A DNA stretch of 64,000 bases from Piezodorus guildinii (taxonomy: Eukaryota; Arthropoda; Insecta; Hemiptera; Pentatomidae), in the NCBI GenBank assembly GCA_023052935.1, contig CM041295.1:15748880-15812879 (forward strand), read 5' to 3'. Every line of letters begins with the position of its first letter. Positions within the stretch are counted from its first letter, which is position 1. Below the pieces are notes generated by a model. The model was not told where the DNA came from and searched no databases. It worked only from the letters and a program-made list of their open reading frames with translations. Below, in pieces: positions 1 to 11,089 of the stretch. The position numbers were made by a program, and so were the translations under genes.

Positions 1-195
1 ATAAATTTCAACCTTTAAGTTTTTACATAGAAGCCGCGAACTTAGTAACTTAGCAACTGAATAATAACACGCATTTCCCACCTTTAACCGGGACTTTATT
101 TCTTCCTGGATTTCATTTTTTCTTGTTATCATTGAACCTAAATACTTGAATTTCTCTACGTGTTCAAAAGTATGCCTTGAAATATTAATATCATA
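1..195 (-). mobile_element. RTE-type LINE fragment (C-terminal coding part)
   Basis: This stretch is a diverged copy of the RTE element at 60602-62228: it aligns by eye with about 61049-61240 almost base for base, in the same minus orientation. It covers the region after the reverse transcriptase core. The copy runs off the left edge and is broken on the right, where a different LINE begins. It is dead. Confidence 0.8.
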
Positions 196-196
196 T

Positions 197-404
197 TTAT
201 ATTAAGTCCATATTTTTTGCTAATGCCTACTATTTCCTCTATCATCCGCCTTAGGCCGTTTATGTCCAGAGATATTAGACATATATCGTCCGCAAATCTT
301 AAGTTGTTGAGCATTTTTTTATCGATAATATCGCAACATAAACTCTCCGTATCCTCTCGAAACCCTCTAGCCTCAAAACTTTCTGAACACTCCATACATT
401 TCAA
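197..404 (-). mobile_element. LINE reverse-transcriptase fragment with FADD box
   Basis: The minus-strand translation contains LRFADDICLIS followed by a segment ending KKYGLNIN. This matches the catalytic palm motif and following helix of RTE-type reverse transcriptases. It is not the same subfamily as the neighbouring 1-195 copy. Only about 70 codons remain; it is a pseudogene remnant. Confidence 0.65.
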
Positions 405-1550
405 TCATTCCTTTAACTTTGACGACTGCTCCATTTTAGATTATGTTCCAAACCATAAGAAAAGACTAATCGCAGAATCCGTCCACATCCACCTCCAATC
501 CAATCCTGTTAACCACAAAACCGATAAACAATGCATTTCCTCCACATATAGCCACATATTAAACTCTATTAAGTAGCATATTTTCTCTGTCTATCCCACT
601 TTATATATTGTTTTGTTTTTCATTATTATTGTTTGTTGGTTTTTATTAATATTTTAAAATCTATTTTAGGTATCCATATAATTCTATATATGTATTTATT
701 TTGTTTTGTTTATGTATTTAAAATTTTCTAAATGTCTTCACTATTCAATTTATTCCAACTTGTATTTATGTTTATTTAATTTTTTTTTATCAACCTGTAA
801 GATTTGTCAATTAATGTATTTTACAATGTTCCATTATTATTTTTTCCACCCTGTTATCTTTGGATACCTAAAACAGAATTAGGGATGATTAAGTTGGGAG
901 GTACAGTCAGTTTTTCTCCATATACATCTTCCATCACTGCTGTTACTATTATATAGGTGATATTTCAAGAATTAAATGATAATTTTTTATCCTGTATCAT
1001 TATTATAATCATAAGTTAAATTTCATTGATTCTTTGTATGGTAGTATTAAGAATTTTAGTCATTGTTGTCAGGCCCTGTCCATAAATCAGTACGTATTTT
1101 CCATTCCACCTTTTCCTACGTATTTTCCATCCTACCTACCCCCCATCTACCAAACAGTCCCTAGTTTCCATTCTCCCACCATGCGGTACGTATCTCCACT
1201 CTACTTCATATTTTTATATTTCATATTTCATGTAAATTATTGATACCTGTGTAAATTTTGTTTAGTGAACATTTTTATTTTTTCTGTATAACACTTTCAT
1301 TATTGTAATATGGTCATTGTATTTTTTTTACATATACAGTTCTTCTGTTATTTTTTCAATACCGACGTTCTCTAGCTAAATAGGTTATATAATATTGTAT
1401 GTAATGTCATTGAAATTATATTATTTTGTATCTTTTTAGCCCTGATGATGACCCACAAAGGGGTCGAAACGTTGGCAAACAATAAAATAGTTGAAACTAT
1501 TTAGTTGTTTCATTTAATGACCGCCACCCGGACTAATTCCTTCCAGTTAT
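405..1550 (+). mobile_element. Penelope-like element, 3' part (endonuclease tail plus terminal repeat)
   Basis: Plus-strand codons from about 411 to 572 encode a segment with KKRLIAESVHIHLQ and a run rich in N, K and S ending in SHILNSIK. This resembles the C-terminal end of the GIY-YIG endonuclease of Penelope-like retroelements. About 850 bases of AT-rich 3' sequence follow, ending in a block (1428-1548) that recurs at 11592-11713. That block holds a hammerhead-like core (1442-1470) and the sequence TGACCGCCACCC. The reverse transcriptase domain is absent, so this is a 5'-truncated, inactive copy. Family assignment is inferred from the short endonuclease tail and the terminal block. Confidence 0.6.
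1428..1548 (+). repeat. Penelope-type terminal repeat with hammerhead-like core
   Basis: CTGATGA at 1442-1448 is followed by one spare base, a 5-bp stem (GACCC 1450-1454 with GGGTC 1461-1465) and GAAAC at 1466-1470. This order resembles the conserved core of a hammerhead ribozyme, which is known in Penelope-like terminal repeats. The spare base before the stem departs from the canonical fold, so catalysis is unproven. Confidence 0.55.
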
Positions 1551-1822
1551 TTACAGTTTTTTTTTCTCGAATTTATTCGATACTATGCTCAGTAATAGAG
1601 GTATTATTTGTCCGATTTTAATCTAGATATAAATTTATTTCTAAAAGTTAATAGAACTGATAATTTTGCGATGTTTATAAATGTATATTAACTTCATGAA
1701 ACGGGCTCACAATATTCTAATAATACACCTAAATATGGACTAATTCCAAAAAAAAAAACTTAAAAAAAAATGAATAAATTAAAAAAAAAAAAAAAGTATA
1801 AAAACATAGATTATATACGAAA

Positions 1823-2350
1823 AAGTTCAAACAAATAATTGAGCGACTGATTCTAAAATTAGCAGTATATTTAATTTGCGAACGCTTTACCCCTCCCCCT
1901 TCCCCCCAGTATTGAATAAATCCGTAAATAAAAAAATAATTAACTTTTGAGCGATCTTAAAACCATATATACATTCTCTATCCGAAATCCTTAGTATCCA
2001 ATTAATGACCCCAGTATCGAATAAATCGGAAAAAGTTCAAATAAACTTGAACGATCGATTTTAAAATTAATAGTATATTCGGTAAAGGAACCTCCGATAA
2101 CTCTGTTACTGAAATAAATATCGAAAAAGTATAAACTTACTTGGGCTATCTACTAAAGCATTCATTATGTTCATACTTGAGCGTCCGAACCTAAAACTAA
2201 CAGCGAGGCCCCGCATAACTAAATTACTGAACCCTGCATCGAAAACCTAAAATAAGTCGTCATTTGAGCGAGCGATCTTAAAATAAAAAGTGTACCCATC
2301 AAACGAACCTCCAGCAATGCGATAACGGGCACTAGCATCGAAAAGTTCGA
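1823..2350. repeat. Decayed tandem repeat, about 105-120 bp period
   Basis: Phrases recur in the same order roughly every 105-120 bases: GAAAAAGTTCAAATAA, then TTGAGCGA or TTGAACGATCGA, then a TTTTAAAATTAA-AGTATA block, GAACCTCC, and a CAGTATCGAATAA-like block. About five units can be traced, with many substitutions. It could be an old satellite or the subrepeats of a lost element. Confidence 0.5.
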
Positions 2351-2489
2351 TAAAATCATTAGTTTTTAATGGAAAAGGGCCCCCGAGAACAGCTAACCAG
2401 CCGCATTGTTTAAACGTAGCTGATAAATAAAATAACCATAAAAAACATATTATTAACATGACTTATTTAATTTCTTTAAATCAAAAAAG

Positions 2490-2590
2490 GTTGAATATGA
2501 TGTGGAAAAGGTTGAATTTGAAATTGAAAAGGTTAATTGTAATATGGAAAATGTTGAATTTGACTTAGAAAAGAGAATTTGATTTGGAAA
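2490..2590. repeat. Short imperfect minisatellite
   Basis: Units like GGAAAAGGTTGAATTTGA, 20-27 bases long, are repeated about four times with drift. No coding or structural meaning is seen. Confidence 0.5.
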
Positions 2591-3200
2591 TGCTATAAAT
2601 GAATATAACTAAAAATACCACATGCAAACAAAATATTTATTTAAATATAAATTATAAATAATATCATATAAACTTACAAAACTGGATTATAAACAAATGT
2701 TAATTTGGCTGACCAGTGCGAAAATATCACACGGTTGTTATTAGATTTTAATATATTACCAGTTCAGCAAAAAATAATTAATTACTTTCGACTATATTTT
2801 TATAGCATTTAATTAATCTATTTTGTAACATACTAAAATATAAAATAGATGTATAGAAAGAAATACACGCTGGTTTTCTCTACCTAAATTTACATAAATA
2901 ATATAATTTTTTTTTTAATGTGTTAATTAGCCTTTACTTTTGGAAAAGAATGCTAAAATTTTCCAATTTTTTTTTAAAATTATAATTTTCTAAGATGAGT
3001 CCTTTTCATAATTCGCAGTTCTTCGAACTTCTTTTTTCCATCATCATTGAATTTAAATTTTCTTGAATGAAATTTTAATATAAATGTACTGGGCAAAAAT
3101 AGCAAAGAAAATATTGCAAAATTATAAAGGTCTGGGACACTTTCTGAATCTCGTAACTAATATTTAAGAAAATAAATTATTTTAATTTTTATAAGCATTA
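2591..3200. other. AT-rich stretch without recognised feature
   Basis: No sustained reading frame, repeat family or splice-bounded exon could be recognised here. Confidence 0.4.
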
Positions 3201-3204
3201 ATAT

Positions 3205-4458
3205 ATATATATAAAAGCGTAAGTGAGCGTAAAGGGCGTCCAAAAAAAGTTAATTCCCGTGCTAAAGAGGAAAATAAGAAAAGAAGCTCTTAAAAATCCC
3301 GTGATAAGTTCCGGAAGCTGGCTGCCATGGTCCAATCAACGTCTGGAGTCCAAGTTATTAGCAGAAAAATTAGATATGCTCTGAATTCGGAAGGGCTCCA
3401 TGGTAGAGTTCCGAGAAAGAAGCCACACATGAGTGAAAGGAATCGCAAAAAGCGTCTTGCAAGGTAGTACGTACAACCTTAAGCTTTTGGGAAAATGTTG
3501 TCTTTTCTGACGAAAAAAAGTTTAATTTGTTTGATTCAGATGGTCGAAGGACGATATGGCGACATCGTAATGAAGAAGTAAAATGTTTTAACGATTGCAA
3601 AGCATGGTGGAGGGCATGTTATGGTTTAGGGATGTGTTTCCTACAATGGCGTCGGAAATTTTGTGAGCATTGGAGGCATGAACAAAGGAGTGGTTAATAT
3701 TTAATGTTCCAAGACAGCTCCACACTCCTCCTCAGTCACCAGATATAAATATAATTGAAAATGTTTGGCACACCCTTGACCAAAATGTAAGAAAACACCA
3801 CATCACTAGTGTACGTCACCTTAAAGAACTTCTTGTTCAAGAATTGGAACAAATAAACCTAGATTTAATTAAAAACCTGGTGCATTCAATGTCCAGACGT
3901 CTACAAGCAATTGAGACGTCGATTTCCAAAAGGTACTATATCCATTTTAGGAAATTTTACAGGAAGCGCGAAAATCTCTCATTACTATATTATTAAATCA
4001 GCTAATTTGGGTCTTTTTGCATTAAAATTTAGAATTATTTTTTTACTATAATAATAAAATCATATTAAAGTTATAAAATGATTTTTTTTTAGAATGATTT
4101 CGAACGAAAATAAATGTGTAATTAGTAGAAAATCACTTTCGTAAAAAATGTCCTTTAGTACCTTTTGGAAATCAACGTCTCAATTATTGACGCAAATGGC
4201 CTATTTACAAAATATTAAAACTATTAAAATTGCGATTTTACTTGCAAATGTGGAAGTGTGCAAATACTTTTTTCCAAGCACTTTTATTGTAATTTTTTTA
4301 TTCCATTATGAAGTGTTATCATTTTTTTACAAAAGGTTTTTTCTCCGTTTTTAATAAACGTACTTTTCATTTTTGCAAAGAAAAGCGAAGTTTTTTGTTT
4401 CCTTGAACTAATTTATTTATAAAAACGTGTTGTGCAAATACTTTTTTCCATCACTGTG
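3205..4458 (+). mobile_element. Tc1-like transposon, degenerate
   Basis: Plus-strand frames broken by stops and frameshifts encode Tc1 transposase pieces: an N-terminal KNPV-SSGSW segment, GLHGRVPRKKPHMSERNRKKRL (about 3385-3455), the FSDEKKFNLFDSDG stretch with its first catalytic Asp (about 3500-3550), and SPDINIIENVWHTLDQ (about 3735-3785) before the last catalytic residue. The C-terminal end near 3905-3940 is repeated in inverted form at 4156-4186, so a second truncated copy lies tail to tail. The right side has TTGTGCAAATACTTTTTTCC and ends CACTGTG at 4458, a Tc1-style terminal repeat. The left terminal repeat was not found. The element is dead. Confidence 0.7.
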
Positions 4459-5840
4459 AATATATATATATATATTAGTTGATTGAAGCCTTGCACCCCA
4501 ATCCTGACTTGTCCAATATTGACTGGACTAGACGATGGCCTTGAGCTCCTCTCCAATGCTCTTTTCTCATATTAAAATGCAACAAAATTACACCCATGCT
4601 CCCCTAATTTTTATAGCTCTTATGAACGAGGAACTTTATGTGTTAAAAATACCAGATGTTTTATTTTCGACAATATATTTTAAATATAACACAATGCATA
4701 ACAAACTTTGTGATTTATGAATTAAAAAAATAAAATAAATAAATAAGATAACTCATTGATCTAGATATTTTAGTTTTGGGTCTTAATATGTTTATTTAAA
4801 TTACATTAATGATATATATTTATACATTTAATAAATAAGAATTCTTGTAAATAAAGAAATAAAAATAAATTCAATTTTTGTGTTTCAGTTAAATTACATT
4901 TTGCTCATAAGAAGACGTGATCAATTATAATTAATGAATTCGATTTATTTATTACAATTTTTCCTGTAGAAATCAATGATCTCTAAATCATTATTTTTAT
5001 TGACTTTATTTAATTTTTAATTAAAGGAAAATTCCTTATGAGTTCTGATATGTGACACTGGATAGTCACTTTTTAATAATTTGAGGTAGTCCCAAAAAAC
5101 CTTCCGACTTATTCAAACCTGATTTTAATATTATTTTTTTCTATATATATTATCACCTAAATTTTGACGCCTAGCGTTATCCTTTTTCGGTTTGGATAAT
5201 TTTTCTGAAGCCTTATCTAACTAGAAATCTCGTTTGCTGAATTTGACACCGTGATGCATTCTACTGGGACGGCCAAGAACGACAATTTATTGATCGATTT
5301 CTTTGTTTGTTGTAAATATTGTACTTTACAAAAAAAAAATATCATTATCAATGAACATAAACGTCGTTAGTAACTAAAAGATAATTAGCGATTAATTGAA
5401 AAAAATATATATGAAATGATTTCATTAATAACCGTTATTTTTAAGTTTCTTCCAAGTTTTGTAGTATTTTTTTTTCATTTTGGACAAAATGGTAATGTAA
5501 AAAATAATATGATATTAAACGAAAAAATGAAGTGTTTAAAAATAGTTTCATTCAGTCATCTATCAGTAAAAACATACTTAAAACAATTTAACGCCTGCAG
5601 TAGTACATGCATTAAAGAATACAAATATTCAGTATAAAGAAAGATGATGACGACAAATCTTATTACTAATCCATACTACATCATTTCATGTTCCTTTGCA
5701 AAATTTTGCAGCATCTTTTTCCCTCTTATATTTCAATTAAAAGCAATTGGGCATTAATCATGCGTTATTTGTTGTTAGAAAAGATCAAAAACTGAATTAG
5801 TTGTTGTTGGTGAATTAAAAAATCTTTATTATATAAATTA
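4459..5840. other. Long AT-rich stretch without recognised gene
   Basis: A short (TA) run sits at about 4459-4476. Open frames here are short, low-complexity and lack splice signals or family resemblance. I see no repeat shared with the rest of the window. Confidence 0.4.
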
Positions 5841-5841
5841 C

Positions 5842-6120
5842 TTATATACGGTTCCCTATCAAAGTTTCTCTATCCATCACTATACAATATAAGATTAACT
5901 GCTGATCCAAAGGTAAAATTCGAATCAGGGCGTGTTTCGCGCCAAAGGGGCGTGGCTGTATATAACCTCCTGCGGCATGATGAGCTGCTGGTACCAATAC
6001 CTTGGCTACTAGGTCGCCAATGACGGTAATGTCTTCCAGTACGCATGCGTCACATTTTTCAGCTCGAAATTTAAATCGAAGAAATATGTTGGATTTTGAG
6101 AGTTCATTAGTAGACAATTT
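5842..6120 (+). repeat. Family B interspersed repeat, copy 1
   Basis: Shares a GC-richer core with 11865-12080 and 40935-41125. The core includes AATCAGGGCGTGTTTCGCG, a GCGTGGCT block, a CCTCCTG-GG-ATGAGCT block and TACCAATACCTTGGCTA. No coding potential or terminal repeats are clear. It is probably a short non-autonomous element of about 0.2-0.28 kb. Confidence 0.65.
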
Positions 6121-6404
6121 AAAGTAGTCTTAATCAGGAAGTATTTTATATTAAACGATATCATATTCATTTCACATCTCTCGGAAAAAATATATGTTAT
6201 ATTGAATAGAAGAAATAATAAATAGTGCGAGGATCATTGAGCAGAGGCTGGCAATTATAGTGAACAACATATACATGAATGTTAGGTAGTTTTTGTACGA
6301 AATCTTTAAAAAAATAGTATATAGCAGTGGTTCCCAACAAAAATTTTTCGCGGACCCCTTCAAGCAATCATTTCAATGGCAAGGACCGACCCCTGAATTC
6401 CTAA

Positions 6405-7104
6405 AATCTTTTTTTTTTTAATTTATATTTTATTGAATTTTACAACTGTATATTACATAAATACAATAAGTAAAAGTGATGAATTATAATAAAAGGCTTG
6501 TGAAGAAACTACCCAGCGGTAGTACTTCGATGTTTATTTAAGTAAGTAGATCCCGAGGCCATCTTTTTTTCAATCGCCTCGGAGGGTTGTCAGGAATATG
6601 TGAGGTTGATAGGTTGCGGACAAGAGGGTTTATATGGGTGGGTAGTTCCAAATTAAAAGTGGTATATCTGGTACGAGAAAGGTCTGCCACCAATGGGATA
6701 TTAAGGTCGTTATGGATGATTTTATTTGTGACGAAATAAGGAACATTTAGGAATTTCGGGAGGAATTAGATGGCTTAGTAGGCCCCAAAGCTCGATTTCA
6801 TATGTTTAGATGGGTCTGATGAAAATAATATAAATGAGCTTTTTGTAGTGAATTGGAAGTTTTCAACGTTTGTCTAGTAAGTGTTGTAGTAATCGGTATC
6901 TACGGGCAGTTTCTTGTCGTTTTAGTCTCGTGTGAGGGTTCCATGGAAGACGTTTGTCAAGATGAAGTCCTAGGTATCGGATTTGTTCAACAGGTATGAG
7001 TGGCGATATTAGATATATCTTTAGATTTTTAGTGGGCTACATCGTATCGCATATAGTTCATGCGAAATACCACATCTACCGAAACTCAGTATGATAGAAA
7101 GGGT
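6405..7104 (-). mobile_element. Jockey-type LINE fragment, 3' end
   Basis: The minus strand ends in the tail shared by many copies here (TACAGTTGTAAAATTCAATA, then A/T-rich). Upstream lies the CTCGG-GGCCTC block, then codons related to the region after the reverse transcriptase seen at 39232-40020. It is full of stops. The hAT element at 7113 inserted into or at its right edge. Confidence 0.7.
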
Positions 7105-7765
7105 CAAGTAGGTAAGGTGACCAGATTTTTAGATGGGCAAAGCGGGACATTTCTGAAGGAGGGGAGGTATCAACAAAAAATACAGTTTTTTACAAAAATT
7201 TACAAAAAAAAGAGTACAATTTATAAATATAAAAAAAAGTATAATATTTTATTCCTTGACATATTTTTTATTTGAATGAATTTGTTTCAGTATATTGTTG
7301 TCATTTTTTAAAATATTGTAAAAATCTTCACAAGAGTTTGTCAAATTATATTTGACACATAAGTTTTAACACTTAATTTCGATTTTTCTGATGTTCACAC
7401 TTGATTTATTGTAGAATAAACGTATAATTGTATGTTTTGATTCTAAAAGATAAATTCAAATTTTAAATTAATTTATTGAAGTGCTACCACTGGGTAGATT
7501 CTTCTCACGCCTATCATGTCCATATCTCAATGTTCACATTTACTTGATGTATTTTTTTGTGTTAATACAGTTGTAAATATCTCTATAATAAATAAAAAAT
7601 TAATTTATGATTATCTAACTTTAGTAAACTACAATATTATATGTCTATGAGAATTAAAAAAATTACTAAAATGTTGTTGTTTTGGTTTTAAGGGCAAAAA
7701 ACTGCGAGTGGTTATTATTGCCCAAAACATCTTCAGAAGACGATTAACTTACCTATGATGAAGAG

Positions 7766-7838
<73 letters not shown>

Positions 7839-8485
7839 ATAAATAATAAAAAATAATAATAAATAAAAATTGTGAGTAAAATATAAAAAATTGCGTAAAA
7901 TAGCCTTTATTACTAAAATGTTATAAACACATACAGTACAAATATTCGTTTCACATCGGCAAAATTTCGCCGAATAAATTTGCTAATCATAATTTACATG
8001 AACATATTTTATTGTTGTTTATAACGAAATTAGTTTGATTGACTTAAATATTTGCAAAATTTTATTCGTATATTTCTTTCTAAAATTTCTTTTAAGGTTA
8101 AGATCGGTGATATACTTTTTGTCATCAATGTAAAACATAAAAACTACGAGTATTTTAAGCTAAGTTTCAGAAAATTTATGAAATATATAAATAAATTACT
8201 TACCTTAATTTTTTATGGTAAGTAGTTGATTTGTAATATTTATTTGTTTAATTAGCTTGCTAACACGCAGTACGAACACGAAGTGTATCATCTGAAAGAC
8301 AAATAACATGGAACACAGTAGCAGAAGCAATATGTTAGTAGTCCTAGCCATTAGGATTCTTAGAACGCAAAACAATGATTTTCATAAATATAAAATTTAA
8401 CTTAATTCCTAAAAGTCGGGACTTTTGAAAAACGTCGCCGGACGAATTGTGAATATGTGGGACGTCTGATCACCTTACAAGTAGG
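7105..8485. mobile_element. hAT element, non-autonomous, with perfect 8-bp target duplication
   Basis: The element spans 7113-8477. It starts TAAGGTGACCAGA and ends with the inverse of TAAGGTGATCAGA, a 13-bp inverted repeat with one mismatch. It is flanked by CAAGTAGG at 7105-7112 and 8478-8485. An 8-bp duplication and this TIR type fit the hAT superfamily. No transposase frame is visible in its 1365 bases. It contains a Jockey 3' tail (about 7480-7600), a poly(A) run and a (TA)n array near 7770-7835, so it has been invaded by other repeats. Confidence 0.8.
7480..7600 (+). mobile_element. Jockey LINE 3' tail inside the hAT element
   Basis: Contains GTGCTACCACTGGGTAGATT, TTTACTTGATGTATT and ACAGTTGTAAATATC before AATAAATAAAA. 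This is the same order as the tails at 27650-27765, 37835-37945 and 62990-63110. It is 5'-truncated. Confidence 0.7.
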
Positions 8486-8685
8486 ATAATCAAAATGAAA
8501 AAAAAGAACCAGGCACTAGAAGTTTACTTCAGTCCGCGAAAGATTGGATTACTAATATTTAAATCAAATACAAGGTACGTATTTCTACAAATACTCGACA
8601 CATCGGTTCTTTAAGATTATTGTTTTCGAAATGTTAGAAAAAAAAAATTAAGATAATCATTTTTCAGTAGCAGTCACTTGTAAGG

Positions 8686-8812
8686 CTCTAGCGCCCTCTC
8701 TCAGTCTCCACTGGCTTATTAGACCGGTGACGCGACTGACTGAGAGGCACTGGGATCTCCTTGCCTCGGGGTTTGATTCGGGGTTCCCAGAGGCAGTATG
8801 TAAATATTGTAT

Positions 8813-8868
<56 letters not shown>

Positions 8869-9080
8869 ATGTATGAATGTGAACAAGATTATTATTATTT
8901 ATTTATTTTATTTTATTTTTATCTTTATTTAGGGTTATTTATTGTTCTTTGTACTTTATTTATTTTGTATTCATTAATTTATTTAGTGTATATAATTAAT
9001 GAATGACTTCTTATAGCATTAATACTCATTGCCCATGATTGTGGCACATTGTATTATTTCGAAATACACAAAAATAAAAA
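8686..9080 (+). mobile_element. Jockey LINE 3'-UTR fragment with (TA)n array
   Basis: The block CTCTCAGTC...GGTGACGCGACTGACTGAGAGG...GGGGTTCCC matches, on the opposite strand, the 3' UTR of the intact Jockey element (about 46620-46790) and the copy at 44395. A perfect (TA)n run fills about 8813-8864. The end near 9080 is adenine-rich. Confidence 0.6.
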
Positions 9081-9379
9081 AAGTCAATTGTAAGTCATCA
9101 TAGCTCGTTTTTATTACAGCTAGAATGTTGAACTTGTCTTCGTAGAGCATGGAAATTCTAATTCTTATTAAAAACGAAGGCTTCACACATATTTGACGTC
9201 AAGGTAATTTACAACTATTCTCTAGTGACATCTCCCGGACCCCATGGGTGTGCGGACCACTACTGCTATATTCAATAGAAGCTTCTATTAAGTTACTTAA
9301 GTTGGGTGCACATTGTAATTATCATGATTTGCTAGGATACTTTCTTTCATGTGAAGATACCAAAAAAATGGGTAGATTT

Positions 9380-9575
9380 TTGGAAAGTCTTGAAAGACAA
9401 TTTTACATTCACTTCTAAAATATCGTGCGATCGTGAAAATTTCGAATTTGGTCTAAATGACCAAGTCTTGCAAAAAGGTTTGTGTGTGATGTGTAAGTCT
9501 AGCTCAAAAACGATAAGTTGTATGAAACTGAAATTTCATATTTTAGGAGCAGAAGACCTACTTTAAACCATGCAA
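9380..9575 (-). repeat. Family A repeat, partial
   Basis: Contains the family A order in reverse: GCGATCGTGAAAATTTCGAA, CCAAGTCTTGCAAAAAGG, GTGTGTGATG, then GAAACTGAAATTTCAT. It is diverged, truncated at about 9575, and lacks both termini. Confidence 0.65.
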
Positions 9576-9884
9576 TTTCCACCTATTTACTATTTTCTAC
9601 AAAATTTGCACCTATTTACGATTTCATTGTTATATTAAAGTCATTGTAATTTAATTAATCGATTTCTTTAACCATCTATTTCTATTATTATGTTTTAAAA
9701 ATTGACATTCTCTAACTCAGTAGTATATAAAATATTCTATTTGATTTTTTTTTTTCATTTATACTTTTTTCTATGAATGTATAAAGAAAAGGAACATTGA
9801 GCCAATAAACATCCTCATGGACAGATAGCAGTAAGCTATATAATAAAAAAAGTGTAATTTAGAGTTTATAAAATAAGCATAACA

Positions 9885-9930
9885 GTCTTGAAATTGGGGA
9901 CAAAGCCCCGAAACTTTGAAAGAAAAAAAT
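9885..9930 (+). repeat. Isolated hairpin with GAAAC motif
   Basis: GGGG-ACAAA-GCCCC followed directly by GAAACTTTG. It resembles the stem plus GAAAC part of the hammerhead-like cores elsewhere, but the upstream half reads TTGAAAT rather than CTGATGA. It may be a relic of another terminal repeat. Confidence 0.35.
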
Positions 9931-9956
9931 GGAATTAAATCTGAAAAGAATAAATT

Positions 9957-10302
9957 GAAATGTATTTATAATGATGGAGTTTTGTTGACCGTAGAGAAAT
10001 TAGATGAGGAAGATGGTTGGGGGTGCGGTCATAAATTAAAACCACACAATTAAAAATAAGAGTTATTTTTATTATGTGCCGACGTTTCGGCCTACAATGT
10101 GGGCCTTCATCAGGGATGACGTGCAAGCGTTGCCTACGAAGTGCGTACTGACTTCGTAGGCAACGCTTGCACGTCATCCCTGATGAAGGCCCACATTGTA
10201 GGCCGAAACGTCGGCACATAATAAAAATAACTCTTATTTTTAATTGTGTGGTTTTAATTTATGACCGCACCCCCAACCATCTTCCTCATCGAAATGTATT
10301 TA
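9957..10302. mobile_element. Palindromic mobile element 1, with 12-bp target duplication
   Basis: GAAATGTATTTA occurs at 9957-9968 and 10291-10302. Between the copies lies a 34-nt non-palindromic leader (9969-10002). It is followed by an inverted repeat of 140-bp arms, 10003-10142 and 10151-10290, around an 8-nt loop. The arms appear identical. Each arm holds CTGATGA, one base, GGCC-9 nt-GGCC, GAAAC (10180-10209 on plus, mirrored on minus near 10084-10113), an AT-rich segment, then ATGACCGCACCCCCAACC. The end sequence parallels the Penelope-type terminal repeat at 1428-1548. I infer two inverted terminal repeats of a Penelope-like family. Confidence 0.8.
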
Positions 10303-10364
10303 ATGTTATTGTAGTTTTTAAAAATTCATCAATACCCTCCTTTTTTTCTGTTTCTTTTGAATTG

Positions 10365-10998
10365 TTCTAGCACATATGTATATGTATAGGTCTTCAGGTG
10401 GAATATAGACCTGTCGTCTAAAACTTAGTACGTGGGCTAATCTTGGGTCTTGGTACCCGGCTCTGAGAAAATGCATGGCTGATACTAATTTTAAGCCTAG
10501 GCTTTTAAGTTCTTTTTCTATAGTTTCGTGCGGTATGGATGGACATGCATTCGAAATTATTATTCGTTTGGCGGGGTTCACTAGGCGCTTTATGTTAATT
10601 TCTTTATCATCAATGACTATAGATTTATGGTTCTTTAAATACTATCGACAGCTTCTTTGTTGCTGAAATGGATACAAAATCGGGAGTTTGAGATTCTGGA
10701 TGTACAGCGGATAAATTTAGGATCGATTAGGGATGCAATTTTCAGAACGTATTCTTTTTGTTTGATGCCTGGGATGGGTGTGTAAGATGATTGCATTTTC
10801 ACGTTTGAAAAATCTTTCGGTAGCGGTAGCTTTAGCGTAACTTGTTTCGATAGGGTTAAGGTTATGTGTTTCGTTACTATTTTTTGGCTTATTTTCCATT
10901 ACTTTTTCATTTCGGTTTATTGGTCTCATATCGTTAGGGGAAACTGAAGACGTATTAGTTTTATCTAACATGGCTACAGAGCCAAAAGCTCTGAGCAC
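10365..10998 (-). pseudogene. LINE ORF1 (gag-like) fragment
   Basis: The minus strand encodes, through several stops, a segment with SYAKATATERF (about 10830) and AKRIIISNACPSIPHETIEK (about 10500-10580). It continues into LRAGYQDPRLAHVLSFRRQV and YIPPED near 10400. The pattern is that of a non-LTR retrotransposon ORF1 nucleic-acid-binding protein upstream of its zinc knuckles. The assignment comes from memory of the family, not a search. At least two stop codons interrupt it, and no ORF2 lies next to it. Confidence 0.6.
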
Positions 10999-11089
10999 CT
11001 ATAAAGGCGTTTAGTTGCCCAACTTCTGATGAGTTTATCAACTTCCAATGTATAATTGGAACACGCGCCCTCAAATAGTCCAACATAGA

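Noticed and set aside
1442..1470. A canonical, active hammerhead ribozyme
   Set aside because: The core order is right, but there is an extra base before helix II and I could not draw helices I and III with a convincing NUH cleavage site, so it is reported only as hammerhead-like.
1823..2350. CRISPR array
   Set aside because: Units are about 110 bp and diverged, without short identical repeats and unique spacers, and the DNA is clearly eukaryotic.
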